Both the position numbers and the translations under genes were made by a program. From assembly GCA_019188255.1 (NCBI GenBank), contig JAETXT010000001.1, positions 5,332,001-5,396,000 on the forward strand: 64,000 nucleotides of DNA. The letters are read 5' to 3'. Shown in pieces: positions 19,301-28,763 of this stretch. The stretch's first letter is position 1, and every line of letters starts with the position of its first letter. The notes beneath the pieces were generated by a model. That model was not told where the DNA came from. It ran no database searches and was given only the letters and a program-made list of their open reading frames with translations. This DNA is from Verticillium longisporum. Its lineage: Eukaryota; Ascomycota; Sordariomycetes; Glomerellales; Plectosphaerellaceae.

Positions 19301-21251
19301 TGAAGACACTATCGAAGTAGCTCGGAGCCCTGAATCAACACCTCAACACACACCAGCTGATCAAAGTTCAGCTGAAGACGAGACAGAGACTGTGGAGGCC
19401 CGACCATCAGTGGCACCAGCCCCACAGCCGTCGCCATCAACACAAATCCAAGGCACTCGAAGGAGCGCTAGAGACAGAAAGCCGTCACAGTTCAAAGACG
19501 GCACCCCCACCGACCAGGCTCTAGGAGCCCGCCGCAGCAAGAAAATGCCTCCATCATCACATTTGACCGTGGAATACTCATTCTTTCACACTCAGACTCC
19601 ATCGAACAAGAAACCGCTTCTCCGAACAGATATGCCCGCGGAGCCAAGATCCTGGAAGGAGATGCTTCATTCTGATCACAAAAAGCAGTGGCTAGAAGCA
19701 AGCGTCCAGGAGGTCAACACCATTGAAAATATGGACACAATCGAGCAAGTCCCCTTCGAATCGGTCGACCAGGAAATACACAAGGTTCTCGGGTTGACCT
19801 GGGTCTGGAAATACAAGGTTGACTCCACCGGCTACGTGACCAAGTTCAAGGCCAGGCTCTGCGTACGAGGAGACCAACAGCCCAAGAATGAGATGGAAAC
19901 ATACGCGTCGACACTGGCAGCCAAGACGTTCAGAACGTTGATGGCCATCTGTGCAGAGTTTGACCTAGACACGCACCAGTTGGATGCCGTCAACGCCTTT
20001 CCAAATGCACACCTCGACGAGACAGTCTACGTCTGGGCCCCTCAGGGCTGGGATCTCATGCAGGAGATGCAACAGAAGAAGGGCGCTCCACAGAGGCGCA
20101 CGATTTTCAAGCTGAAGAGAGCTTTGTACGGTTTGCGCCGATCACCGCTTCTCTGGCACAAGCTGCTGTCCGAGGCTATGCGGAAGATCGGCCTCGTGGC
20201 TCTCGAGGAAGATAACTGTGTCTTCATGGGCAGAGGCATGATCATGTTCTTCTACGTTGACGACATCATCCTCATGAACCGCAAAGAGGATCGCCAAGCG
20301 GCCGAAGAGCTGAAGAGCCAGCTCAAGTCTCTGTTCGAGATGCGAGAACTTGGCGAGGTCAGATGGTTCTTAGGCATCAGAGTGGTCAGAGATCGTAGCC
20401 AGCGCAAGCTCTGGCTGTCTCTGGAGAACTACATCACTGAAAAGATGAAGGACCTCAACCTCCAGCCATCCACCAGAGGTCATTTGACGCCTCTATCAAC
20501 AGACCCAGCACCTGCTCCAAAGGATTACGAAGCCTCTGCTGAATCCATTCAACTATACCAACGCAAAATTGGTTCCATCAATTACGCAGCAACCACAACA
20601 CGACCTGATGTGGCCAAAGCTGCCTCAAGACTTGCGGAGTCTCTGCTCAGGCCGACAGAACTCCATCACCTTGCAGCAGACCACTGTCTCCGCTACCTCT
20701 ATCGCACAAGGACTCTCTCGCTGTCCTACGGAGGATCAGGAGACCATTCTACATCGCTGTATTGTGCGAGCGACGCATCATTCGGCGATGATCCCATCAC
20801 CAGATTTAGTTCACAAGGATACACCACCATGCTCTTTGGAGGTCCAATTGACTGGAAAGCTACAAAGCAGCGATCCGTGGTCACTTCTAGCACCGAAGCT
20901 GAGCTGGTGGCCCTCAGTGTCGCAGCGAGGAACTACCTTGCCACTCTTCGTCTGATCAAGGAGCTTCAGCTACGTTTTCATGGCAAGGTTCCGATCCAGA
21001 TGTTCTGTGATAACCGCCAAACGCTGCTGTTACTCACTAGTGAGAGGCCTCAAGCCACTACGAAGCTCAAGCATGTTGACATCCATCGTCTTTGGATCCG
21101 ACAAACAGTCAGACAGGGGAAGATATCCGTGGACTGGATGAGCACTGACAAGATAGTGAGCGATGGGCTTACAAAGATTCTCCCGACTCAGAAGCATCAG
21201 AACTTCGTGAAGCTTCTGCAGATGGAGTGCGTACCAGCGGTCCACCAGTGA
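16368..21251 (+). CDS. Gag-Pol polyprotein of the copia element
   Basis: One uninterrupted frame of 1627 residues. Residues about 60-210 are the Gag region (copia UBN2-like, with IRQRWEEHMAMIKK). At about 285-310 lies a Cys cluster (FCDCVQ, CQPICLCP, AEH) in the place of a zinc knuckle. The aspartic protease has LIDSGTPNHIT (active Asp about 407). The integrase begins with the H-H-C-C zinc motif (LWHERLAHAH, CESCG) near 548-590 and has catalytic D611, D673 and E708 (NLDFF, VDWDSA, GAAERNGG). Reverse transcriptase follows at about 1140-1380, with the YVDD site near 1295. RNase H occupies about 1460-1600 (CASDASF, SSTEAELVAL, FCDNRQ, HVDIH). Gag and Pol share a frame with no shift or stop between them, so Gag excess must arise by processing or another route. 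An 18-bp tandem duplication lies between protease and integrase. Confidence 0.97.
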   Translation: MDSGKHRVTLTRREEWRTWLNSVRAVATSYEAWDLVDPDKEADRRPKRAKKPTAPSFEDETRDLSTLLTLYKIHLDIYNRESAGLQEVQKYILNTVDRSLSAVFMNEESSQEWLKALKDHFAPSDMGQKQYIRQRWEEHMAMIKKMDHEKWVDDFILLCIEVEKHGIPQLKEAADQNVQFLRAILSVSPGWAEAECAHQVRRELDDRDGGKVLALRYKSYLRDYQPHRLTTKPSQTSFYSDSVTFMGKDRNGQSDRTSAQDSHRDSPQQPNSSPSRRPFCDCVQQKRAPKACQPICLCPNIAEHRRKKSYQSDQSLLDYIDEAKKRMKPSTLQFWNEKIKEDKKKRQEARGTSGVAVSAFNNFLGDDDEQSCDDEYTNFMSNFSVADSDEFQRTNRGGDLRHEFLIDSGTPNHITNNKDLLTNFREATDTVRYSTGGGKSSPVEGHGTMAIDTLDSKQNVISKQNVISITCHDVSYIKDYPTTLISARQLQRQGLGLDSLRNMLFNPATGSEIPLQEKGGQYAVNTLHSTTSFYHSKKQRAAMVSDSRLWHERLAHAHPEAIQQLPYSCTGVGVKGPTTFECESCGVAKSKKIVSRRQPTYTTTNPFERVNLDFFSPGKSYNGMESCLVITDAYSGKIVVRILPARADGFQAFINFEMFLWRQYHLVIKVLRVDWDSALRSNLVTWSEERGILLERSAARTPEQNGAAERNGGTIFTIARTLTSAAGFPEDLWPEVVQTAAYLHNLTPKGRLQWATPEGRLNDWLNSKGLAARTTAPGLAHLRRYGCRAYPLTADAQEGRNRKQKLAPRAHIGYLCGYDSSNIYRIWVPEMKAVLRTRDVGFDESTVFKDAQSPKPILQDEFQALDVPVADAQNPFNSSLDIDEFDVATIDLFEKARTFQLGGKINAEILRPREGHTASRDDVLPSPRPTPETETGQGQPAVSEGVEDAVIDTIQGAEDAVEDTIPVPDTIQVTEEAIEDTIEVARSPESTPQHTPADQSSAEDETETVEARPSVAPAPQPSPSTQIQGTRRSARDRKPSQFKDGTPTDQALGARRSKKMPPSSHLTVEYSFFHTQTPSNKKPLLRTDMPAEPRSWKEMLHSDHKKQWLEASVQEVNTIENMDTIEQVPFESVDQEIHKVLGLTWVWKYKVDSTGYVTKFKARLCVRGDQQPKNEMETYASTLAAKTFRTLMAICAEFDLDTHQLDAVNAFPNAHLDETVYVWAPQGWDLMQEMQQKKGAPQRRTIFKLKRALYGLRRSPLLWHKLLSEAMRKIGLVALEEDNCVFMGRGMIMFFYVDDIILMNRKEDRQAAEELKSQLKSLFEMRELGEVRWFLGIRVVRDRSQRKLWLSLENYITEKMKDLNLQPSTRGHLTPLSTDPAPAPKDYEASAESIQLYQRKIGSINYAATTTRPDVAKAASRLAESLLRPTELHHLAADHCLRYLYRTRTLSLSYGGSGDHSTSLYCASDASFGDDPITRFSSQGYTTMLFGGPIDWKATKQRSVVTSSTEAELVALSVAARNYLATLRLIKELQLRFHGKVPIQMFCDNRQTLLLLTSERPQATTKLKHVDIHRLWIRQTVRQGKISVDWMSTDKIVSDGLTKILPTQKHQNFVKLLQMECVPAVHQ
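17733..17768 (+). repeat. 18-bp tandem duplication inside the gag-pol frame
   Basis: AGCAAGCAGAACGTCATC occurs twice in a row and encodes SKQNVI twice. The frame is kept. It lies just after the protease core. Confidence 0.9.
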
Positions 21252-21447
21252 ACAGCTTGCTCAATTTCGCCCACCTCTCCTAACACTTACACACATCCTT
21301 ATTTGCTTCACAAGCACGATTTCCTTCATCTGCCCTGAGAACGCCAACTGTTCCAAAGGCACCAAATTCTCTACCAAAAGCCGCCAACAGGCATCTGCCT
21401 GATCTTTCGTGGTTCAGATGGTCAGAGAGAGGCTCGCCTACCCATCT

Positions 21448-21455
21448 GAGGGGTG
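21448..21455 (+). promoter_or_regulatory. Polypurine tract of the copia element
   Basis: GAGGGGTG abuts the first base of the 3' LTR. This is the expected position of the plus-strand primer. Confidence 0.7.
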
Positions 21456-21668
21456 TGTTGCCGATCAGGCAAGGTTCTGTTCTGTGACCCAGGAGTACTT
21501 TCATCCCAAATGTGGAGTCCTCATTTGATGCATTTGTTCTGTCGTTATCGCCCCGGTAAGACTCCTTACCGATGCTGGATCTGACCAATTACCTTCGTTT
21601 GGACTTCTGGAAGTCTCCTTTTGTACCTTAACAACAATCAATCCACTTTGTTCAATTCCGTGGTGACA
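21456..21668 (+). repeat. 3' LTR of the copia element
   Basis: 213 bp, identical by eye to the 5' LTR; followed directly by the target duplication. Confidence 0.97.
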
Positions 21669-21673
21669 CATGT
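21669..21673 (+). repeat. Target-site duplication, right copy (CATGT)
   Basis: Matches the left copy at 15774-15778. Confidence 0.93.
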
Positions 21674-22945
21674 TCGTTCTTTTTCGAGAATCGCCTCACC
21701 ACACACATGAAGACCCACAGATCCTCATGGACGCCTTCATTAGCTGTCATCAAGCCCATATCGTGCTTCCACCCATATCAAACGAGAGTGCAGAGGCAAT
21801 AGCACGCGACTGACTTGCGTGCATTGCACATTAGACGTCGTTCCTTGACAAGCACACGCACAAACCCCTGGCAACACTGAGACAGAGTTCCGCTGAGGTG
21901 AAGTTTTGATTCAACTTGATAGACCACTGGCATGACAGTGATTGCCTTAACGAGCCGCAAATTTTAATGCTTCCAGAAAGAGGGATGTCTCGATTCAAGC
22001 TACATCTAACTCGACCGACATTCTTCAAACGACTGAAAAAGAGAGACTAAAGGAATAAAAGCCACATACTGTATTTCTCTGATAGTCGGTAGCTCAATGT
22101 CTGGCATTCATTCGGTCTAGCGAGCGTCTTAGGCGCATGGCGTAATCCTTAGTGATGGGCGCGCTGAGACTTGGGACTAGACCCGGTAACAGAAGCATCT
22201 TCAGGCACCGACTTGGGCGGCGGATGGACAGATGATTAGGTGAACCGAAATCCGAGTGGGACGGTTGAGGGCGACGAGCTCGCTGTGCAAGATATCTTCA
22301 AGTTCTTGGATGTCTGGTTGATATGTTACTCGCTTCTCTGAGATTAGTCCGAACGTCAAGGTAGTCTCGTGTAGTTACAAGGCTAGATCGCCCGGCAATC
22401 CCCGTACCTCTTTTTGTATCATTTCCATTTTTTTTTATTAGCAAAGAACAGTTTTCCTCGACTTTGACTCCGCGATCTTTAAGACAAGTAGGAAGCCTCA
22501 TTGATAAAATCTTGCAATGACGACCACATCTGCTTGATGTTCTACCCCATGACCTTGCACAACGGTTGGCCTAGCCGAGTAGTCGGCAAAGCCCCAGACA
22601 CGACGTTCACAGATTCAATTATCCACGAACTATATGAGCGGCTTCTTTCGTCAATGTTCAAGGTTTGGTAAAGCATCATAAAAAAGACGGTCGAGTTCTG
22701 GCCTTCATCGGAGCTTTCCATGTTTCAATCATTGACCAAGTTGAACCTTGACGCTGCTGACTAAACAACCCCGGTCGCATTCCGATAAGATAAGAGCAGC
22801 TCGTCACGAACGCCTGAATGCTCAGGCGCTCACAATTTTCTTCGTCTCCTGTCGTGCATTGGCAATTGAGACTAGAGCTTGACGTCGAACTGCAAGGCTG
22901 GTCTCGTGTCCTCCATCTCCCAAGAGTCCGTCACCACCACGAGCC
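21674..22945. other. Intergenic region without a supported gene
   Basis: 1.3 kb, somewhat AT-richer than its surroundings. Before the copia insertion this was the sequence next to the upstream side of the glutamyl-tRNA synthetase gene. No frame above about 70 codons until the uL1m leader. Confidence 0.55.
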
Positions 22946-23910
22946 ATGGCCACCTCCAACCAATGCCTTGCCTCGATGGCAAGGCTCTCGCTCTCCGCGG
23001 CGACAAGACCCCAGGCATCCGCGCTGCCGCGATTCCTCGCCCCAGCCGTAACGCAGACGCGATGCGCAAGCAAGAACGTTGCCAAAATCAGGGAGGCGGC
23101 GAAGAAGGACAAGAAGAAGAAGAAGCTTAGCAAGGACTACAAATCTTACGACCCGACCAAGTTTCCGCAATTCTCTCTCTGCGACGCCATGAGGTGAGAC
23201 GCTCCTGACGTGGGCTCGTATCCCGATATACTAACAATTACGCTAGGTACCTCCGCGCCTACGAGGTCGGCCGCTCTCCCACTCACATCAAGTACGAGCT
23301 TTCCGTCCGCTTCAAGACGCCTCGCAATGGACCCTCCGTCAAGGGCCGCATCCGATTCCCCAATCCCGTCAAGACGGGCGACGTCCGCGTCGCCGTCATC
23401 TGCCCCGACGACAGCGAGGTCGCCGTGCAGGCACTGCAGGCCGGTGCCATTCTCGCCGGCCAGGACGCCATTTTCGAAGCCATCCGGAACGACAAGATAA
23501 ACTTCAACCGCCTGTTGTGCCACAGCTCGTCCGAGGCGGCGCTCATCAAGGCTGGGCTCGGCCGCATCCTCGGTCCCAAGGGTCTCATGCCGAACAGGCG
23601 CATGAGGACCATCACCGACAACGTTGTTTCGGCCATTCGCGATAACGCGGGTGCCGACACGTACCGCGAGAAGATGGGCGCGCTGAGGTTGGCGGTTGGA
23701 CAGCTGGGGTTCACGCCAAAGATGCTGGCGGCAAACGTCAAGGCATTCATCGAGAGCATCAAGCAGGACGTTGAGAAGCTGGAGGGCACCCACAAGGAGG
23801 TCCAGGAGGTCGTCCTGAGCTCTTCGCACGGCCCTGGCTTCAACCTGAACGGCCTGTTTGATCCGACGGACGAGAAGGTGACCCCGGCACACCTGTCGCA
23901 GGTCATGTAA
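22946..23910 (+). CDS. MRPL1: Mitochondrial ribosomal protein uL1m (large subunit L1)
   Basis: Two exons (22946-23193, 23247-23910) encode 303 residues. The N-terminal 45 residues are rich in Ser, Ala and Arg with almost no acidic residues, a mitochondrial targeting peptide. A Lys-rich stretch (KKDKKKKK) precedes the L1 fold. The family core is seen in FPNPVKTGDVRVAVICPD, the signature LGPKGLMPNRRMRT, and the helix LAANVKAFIESIKQ. L1 binds 23S-type rRNA and forms the mobile stalk next to the ribosomal exit site. The gene converges with COG2, with 138 bp between stop codons. Confidence 0.92.
23194..23246 (+). other. Intron of the uL1m gene
   Basis: 53 bp, GTGAGA donor, ACTAACAA branch site, CTAG acceptor. 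It splits an Arg codon (AG/G) and joins CDAMR to YLRAYEVG. Confidence 0.92.
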
Positions 23911-24048
23911 AAGGTGTTCCCCGTGTCAGGAGAGGCGCGAGGTGTATAATATGTCATCAATACGCGTGTATAAAACGATGTGGCATGGGGAGGCGGGATC
24001 TTCTAGAGTTGGGTATCATGTCTCTCAATACGCTGTTAAAGACCATTC

Positions 24049-24942
24049 CTAGTTTCCCTTCAGAGCCTTGATTGCTTCTGCCTCGGCGTCCAGCAGCCCG
24101 TACAACCCGAGGTACTTGACAAGCCGTGACTTTCCCTTGTCCCCTGCCTTGCGCGATTCTTTTAAAGCAGCGTTGAGATCGAGTAGCAACGTGTTGCGAC
24201 ACCTCATCATGCGTGACTCAATTTTGGTGACAAAGGGCGTATTCCTGCCTGCAACGTCCGCCAACGCCTCAATGATGCAGCAATCATGCGCCAACGCCGA
24301 CAGTTTGGACGGGCTGGTCCCTACAAGTCCCGTGTACACCTCGTCGTCCTCGGCGTCGGAATCCTCGCTCGACGCAACACTCCAAGCATCGTCGTCGTCG
24401 GCGTCGTGCGCCGGCGCCTTGCCCGGCAAGCTCGCGACGACCAGCTTCTCCTCCAGCGCAGACTCCCCGGCGGCGAGCTCCAGCCTTCGCCTGCCCCTCT
24501 CGTCCTCTTTGCCCACGGCGCCGGGGTCTCCCGTCAGGCTCGCGGCCTCGTCTTTCCTCGTCCGCACGCGGCTCTTGATCTCCTCTATCTGCCGGCGGAA
24601 ACCCAGCATGGCGACCTTGACGTCTTCGACCTTGTCGTCGCCGCCGCGCAGCTCGTCGCCGAGGGAGAGGAAGGCGGTGTAATTCGAGTTGACGAGCTCG
24701 AGGAGCTCGGCGCTGATGGCCGCGCTGCGCTCGCGAAGGTCACTCTTGAGATCGTCGAGGGTCTGGTGGCGATGAGGGAGGTTTGAGAGGTAGGACGCTG
24801 GGTCGAAATCGGCGGCGAGAAAGTCTGAACGCGGGAGCGCCTCGGGGAATGGGAGAGGGGCGTCGTCGTCTTCTGAGCCGCTGGAGGAGGAGGATGCCAT
24901 GTGGAAGTCCGCGGTCGGGGACTTGATACCGAGGCCGGTCAT
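24049..24942 (-). CDS. COG2: Conserved oligomeric Golgi complex subunit 2
   Basis: Single-exon minus-strand frame of 297 residues. COG2 belongs to the eight-subunit COG tether that holds intra-Golgi retrograde vesicles. The N-terminal part carries the family pattern: FDPASYLSNLPHRHQTLDDL, then LRERSAAISAELLELVNSNY and FLSLGDELRGGDDKVEDVKV, which form a long amphipathic coiled coil (about 60-145). The middle is an acidic, low-complexity linker (DADDDDAWSVASSEDSDAEDDE). A conserved helical segment ends the protein (LYGLLDAEAEAI). The length is usual for the short fungal COG2 proteins. An alternative start is Met15, which begins MASSSSSGSEDDD. Confidence 0.85.
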   Translation of the reverse strand: MTGLGIKSPTADFHMASSSSSGSEDDDAPLPFPEALPRSDFLAADFDPASYLSNLPHRHQTLDDLKSDLRERSAAISAELLELVNSNYTAFLSLGDELRGGDDKVEDVKVAMLGFRRQIEEIKSRVRTRKDEAASLTGDPGAVGKEDERGRRRLELAAGESALEEKLVVASLPGKAPAHDADDDDAWSVASSEDSDAEDDEVYTGLVGTSPSKLSALAHDCCIIEALADVAGRNTPFVTKIESRMMRCRNTLLLDLNAALKESRKAGDKGKSRLVKYLGLYGLLDAEAEAIKALKGN

Positions 24943-27900
24943 GGTGTCAGTCCGTTCCGAAGGATAATGTGCTTGGGAGTCGCTTCAATGGACCTGGGAG
25001 CGAATTTATTCGTCGGCCGAGGTCGCGATGAACGGCCTATTGAGCTGTCGGGTTGGAGCTTGGAGCTTGGAGCTTTCGAGAGACCACTTTGGTCTGGAAC
25101 GGGAGGTGTGCATTGGCGAGGGGCACTTTTGTTAGGCCACTGTGCACGCTATAATTGGCATGCTGGAACCCAAGCCTGCGAGCAAGCGCTGGGGAGAAGT
25201 GGGGCCGCCCATCTGCCACCTACAATCGTCCTTGAGCAGATGCATACAGTCGCGGGAGTGGCTACGTCAAAATATGCAGCCAGTGTGGCTTGCAACCTTC
25301 GCTTGGTGACGGTTCGGCAGAGCTTAGATGCTTGGAGAGCTTCAAAGTCGATGTGCCAGCTCCGCATCCCAGCACGTGGGAAGAATGCTCCGGACATTCA
25401 GTCGCGTAACACCGCATGATACCTATTCGAGTCGATGTCACGAGAATCCTAGTGGTCCTGATTCCTGGATGAGCCTCGGCCGACCTCAAGGGGTAGCCCG
25501 CATCATTAGAATGACGTTCACAAGAGCGTTCCGTTTGGCCCTGTTGTAATGCTTGGTCGATACGCGTGGCGAAGTTGATTTACACGGTACACAGCAATCT
25601 GGCGGTGTCAGAGATGACCTGGCCTACCTGCAATACATGTGCATAGCTGGCTTGAGATACCAAGCAGACCTCTTAAGCCATACTTTTCGATTCACAAGCC
25701 TGCAAGGTGCTCTCATAGCGAAATGCAGACCACCTGAACGTCGTGTTCTTGGTGGAGTGTCTTCATGTTGTAGGTCTCGATAATGTTGGCATTCGCTGGG
25801 TCCAGCAACTATTATAACGACTCCTGGTAATTCTCTCTTTATCTGGATGTAAACTGGCGCGCTTGATAGCACGCATGCGTCCTTGGCACACGACGTTAAA
25901 GCCAGGTCGGCGGAGTATCTGCTATCTGCACTGCGACATGATCGTGTAAAATGAAGGAGCCGAATCAGCGGCAGTTGCACAACCATGGCTGATTCCAGGA
26001 GTGATGCAAAGAATAACCCTTTTCATATGGAGGGGTCTTGAGAGCTGTACAGTACGATGATATGATTTTCCCTTCGCATTTCTGTTCGCATTTCTGGGCA
26101 AGGTGATGCTGTCCTGCTCATAGCTTGAGCACAGAGTGAGCGATCTCAAACCATGCGTCTCTGGCAAAGTTAACAACGGAATGCAATACTCTCGTGCCTC
26201 TACTCCTTGCTAACAAGTGGCAGAAATCAACAGCCAGCTATGGCAAGCCCCGTTGGCAATGCTCCATGTGCGCCAATTGATATCCAAAATCCAGTGAGGT
26301 CATTTGGCGTGTCCCCGCGAAAGAAGGGGCCTTGCTGGGGATAAGGCAGCGAGATACGCCCGCGCCTGGGTAGAATCATTGAGGGTCAGCAAAGGCCAAT
26401 CATTTGATCTGATATGTAACGCTGCGTCGTCCATGGCCCCCGGCCCCCTGTTTGATAAACGAGTGCTGTCATACTGCCATCATCAGGCCGTGTTGGACGA
26501 ACGGCGGCAGCGCAGTGAGGTGGCGGAGGCACAGAGGACGCGTCAGAAGATCACCACTGATAAACGGAGCTTGCTCGACAGCGTAAATAGGGCAACGGAA
26601 GTGAGAAATCTGCCGCACGTGGAATCCGCGCCACCAGCGCGCGGCCAGGCCGTTTCCCTATGCCCCCCCCGAACTAGTACGGCCTTCCACTGTTGCGGTG
26701 AGAGAGTTTCGGCCTTCGTCCCGGCACGTGGACGTTCAGCTTTGCTTTGATACCGCCGAGCACAGGCTCGGAGTTCCACTTGCGCACGATGTGATGCTCA
26801 GGACGCTCTCGTTTTGTAATCACACCGATAGCAGGATTCAATTCAGTCTCACGGTTCCGCGGAGGGTTCCGCGCGAATTCGCAGCTTTCTGCGCTTGCAG
26901 GATATTGAGAGCACATGGCAAATACAATCCTGCCTTGGCCTTGATCCCCTACTTCGCGCTCGTCTTGGATGCGGCCCCCTCTGCAAGGGCAGGCACCGAG
27001 CCCCTGGGCCCTGATGAGGGGTCGAACAGTTGAACCTCGCAGCACCATTTGAATCCAGTGCCTACTCGCTGCAGGTGAACCGATTATGGAACGAGAACAG
27101 GCGGATCTCGAGGTTCTTGTTGGGACAGACTTCCCCAAACCATGCCGGGGCCTGTCCGATGTCGCTCAGTTTCGAGAGGGGCAGGAGCGAAAGGCTTCTC
27201 GGATGCCGAAAGCAAATGCATCGAACCATGATGAGACAGCACAAGAGGACCAACCGGGCGGGATGCCCTTGGGGGTGGAAAGGATGCAGAAGCGTGTGAA
27301 AGGTGTGAAAGGTGTGAAAGGGGGAGGTGGGCGGGCCAATGCACCATGCACAAACCCTGGCGGATCCAGCATGGTGACACAGGAAAAATTATCTTATCAA
27401 TCTAATCAAAATCTCCTCACGATCACAGGATATGATTGGTAGACCGCATCAGCCCTCGGCTCAGAGGCTCCCTAGGCTCTCCGGCCCCCACTCTTTGGCC
27501 AAGTCACTGAGGTTGTTACGGAAGTCACTCGGCGGTCTTCTCGTCTGGCTCCTCTCGTCCCACTCAACAGAGTCAAGTCCGCGCCAGGAGCCACCTTGCG
27601 CTAGGTGTTAGCAGTACAAAGGTGCCCATGCCAGTGCCAGTTGCATCGTCAACAGCGTACGACACCTTTTGACGAGTGATCCTTAGGCAGCGTAGTCGTG
27701 CCCCATCGCACCTGGAGTGCACTGGGGCACCACCACAACATTGGCTCCCCTTAGGACCGTTCGGAGCGCACCCTCTCCGCCTCCTCCTCCTCATCTCACG
27801 TACATGTTACATGCGTTCCTTCCTTCCTCATACGGCCAACTCAATGAGGAAGCAAAGATTCGTCATCCCGTGAGTAGGACGGACAGCCAATGGTAACCAG

Positions 27901-28763
27901 CTCAATTGGAAACACTGGCAGGTTTGGTCAGGGAGAGCCAATTGCAATCAGCTCATTCCAGCTCTCCTCAGCAGTGTCCTCTTGACGAATTGCGGGGGTG
28001 TTCCAGACGGGAGATCCAATCAGTGGGCAGATCTGCTGCTTCGGCAGTCAGCAATGGAGATTCGCTAGCTGCATTTCCCCTATAATCCATTAGACAATTC
28101 CTGTCCATGTTTTCTCAGGAGCTGATCGACGGCCTCGAAGGCCAAAAATGAAGGATCTAACAGGCAAGAGAGCTTGATTCACTTATGTATTTCAAGCAAA
28201 AGAAGAGTTTCCCCCCAAACGGGCTCTGAACATATGACATCCACGGACCGACAGACATATCCGGGACGTCGATCACCCCCCACTACAGCATATATGCATG
28301 TATGCCCCAGCTCCGGCGTGAGAACGTAAACCAACACAGGCACACACACTAGCCAGGCGTATCCCGCTCAAACGTGCTCACCTCTTGTTACGACACGGAC
28401 AACGCTTGACCAGATGGCCATAATTCCGACCATGAGGGTTCGAAAGAAAACAATATGTCTTCAACATCTCCCATCTCTTCTGCTTCTCGCGATTTTCTCA
28501 CAATTTTGCATCCATCCCTCAATGATTCAACACACGCCTGCAATACTGCGAACCCCACCACCGCCGACAGTACCCGACCGAGTGCCCTGCCCCTCCCCTG
28601 CTGCCCCATCTGTCTGCCCCTGCTGGGTACCTCCGAGGTACTTAGAGCCCGCTCCGAGCTACCTCTGGACAACACTAGCTGCTGGGGTGCGATATCGCTG
28701 GGGACGAACAGCCCACCAATCCGGCAGAGAAAAGGCCTCGCTTCCCAGCGCCCGCGGCCCGTG
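24943..28763. other. 3.8-kb intergenic region upstream of hapX
   Basis: No frame here shows a recognisable domain; all are under about 160 codons and overlap one another. It contains a small triplicated AGGTGTGAA motif (27,297-27,320), CCAAT boxes (listed separately) and, nearest to hapX, a CT-rich leader. The minus-strand side near 24,943-25,200 is the COG2 promoter. In front of hapX an in-frame ATG at 28455 would add 103 Ser/Pro-rich residues to that protein. Confidence 0.5.
27887..28020 (+). promoter_or_regulatory. Cluster of four CCAAT boxes upstream of hapX
   Basis: CCAAT occurs at 27887-27891, 27938-27942 and 28016-28020 (the last in the strong context CCAATCAG), and its reverse, ATTGG, at 27905-27909. 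HapX itself works by docking on the CCAAT-binding complex, so a cluster some 0.75-0.9 kb upstream of its start fits regulation by that complex. Function is inferred from motif and context only. Confidence 0.4.

Larger units (their letters stand above)
15779..21668 (+). mobile_element. Complete Ty1/copia-type LTR retrotransposon
   Basis: A 5890-bp element bounded by two 213-bp direct repeats that begin TGTTG and end TGACA, flanked by the 5-bp duplication CATGT. After the left LTR comes a tRNA primer site, then a 376-bp leader, a single 1627-codon gag-pol frame, a short 3' region and a purine-rich tract against the right LTR. Domain order protease, integrase, reverse transcriptase, RNase H places it in the copia (Pseudoviridae) group. 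Both LTRs are identical by eye over their full length, and the frame has no stop or shift, so insertion is recent and the copy may be competent. No C-to-T decay of the kind caused by repeat-induced point mutation is apparent. Confidence 0.97.
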
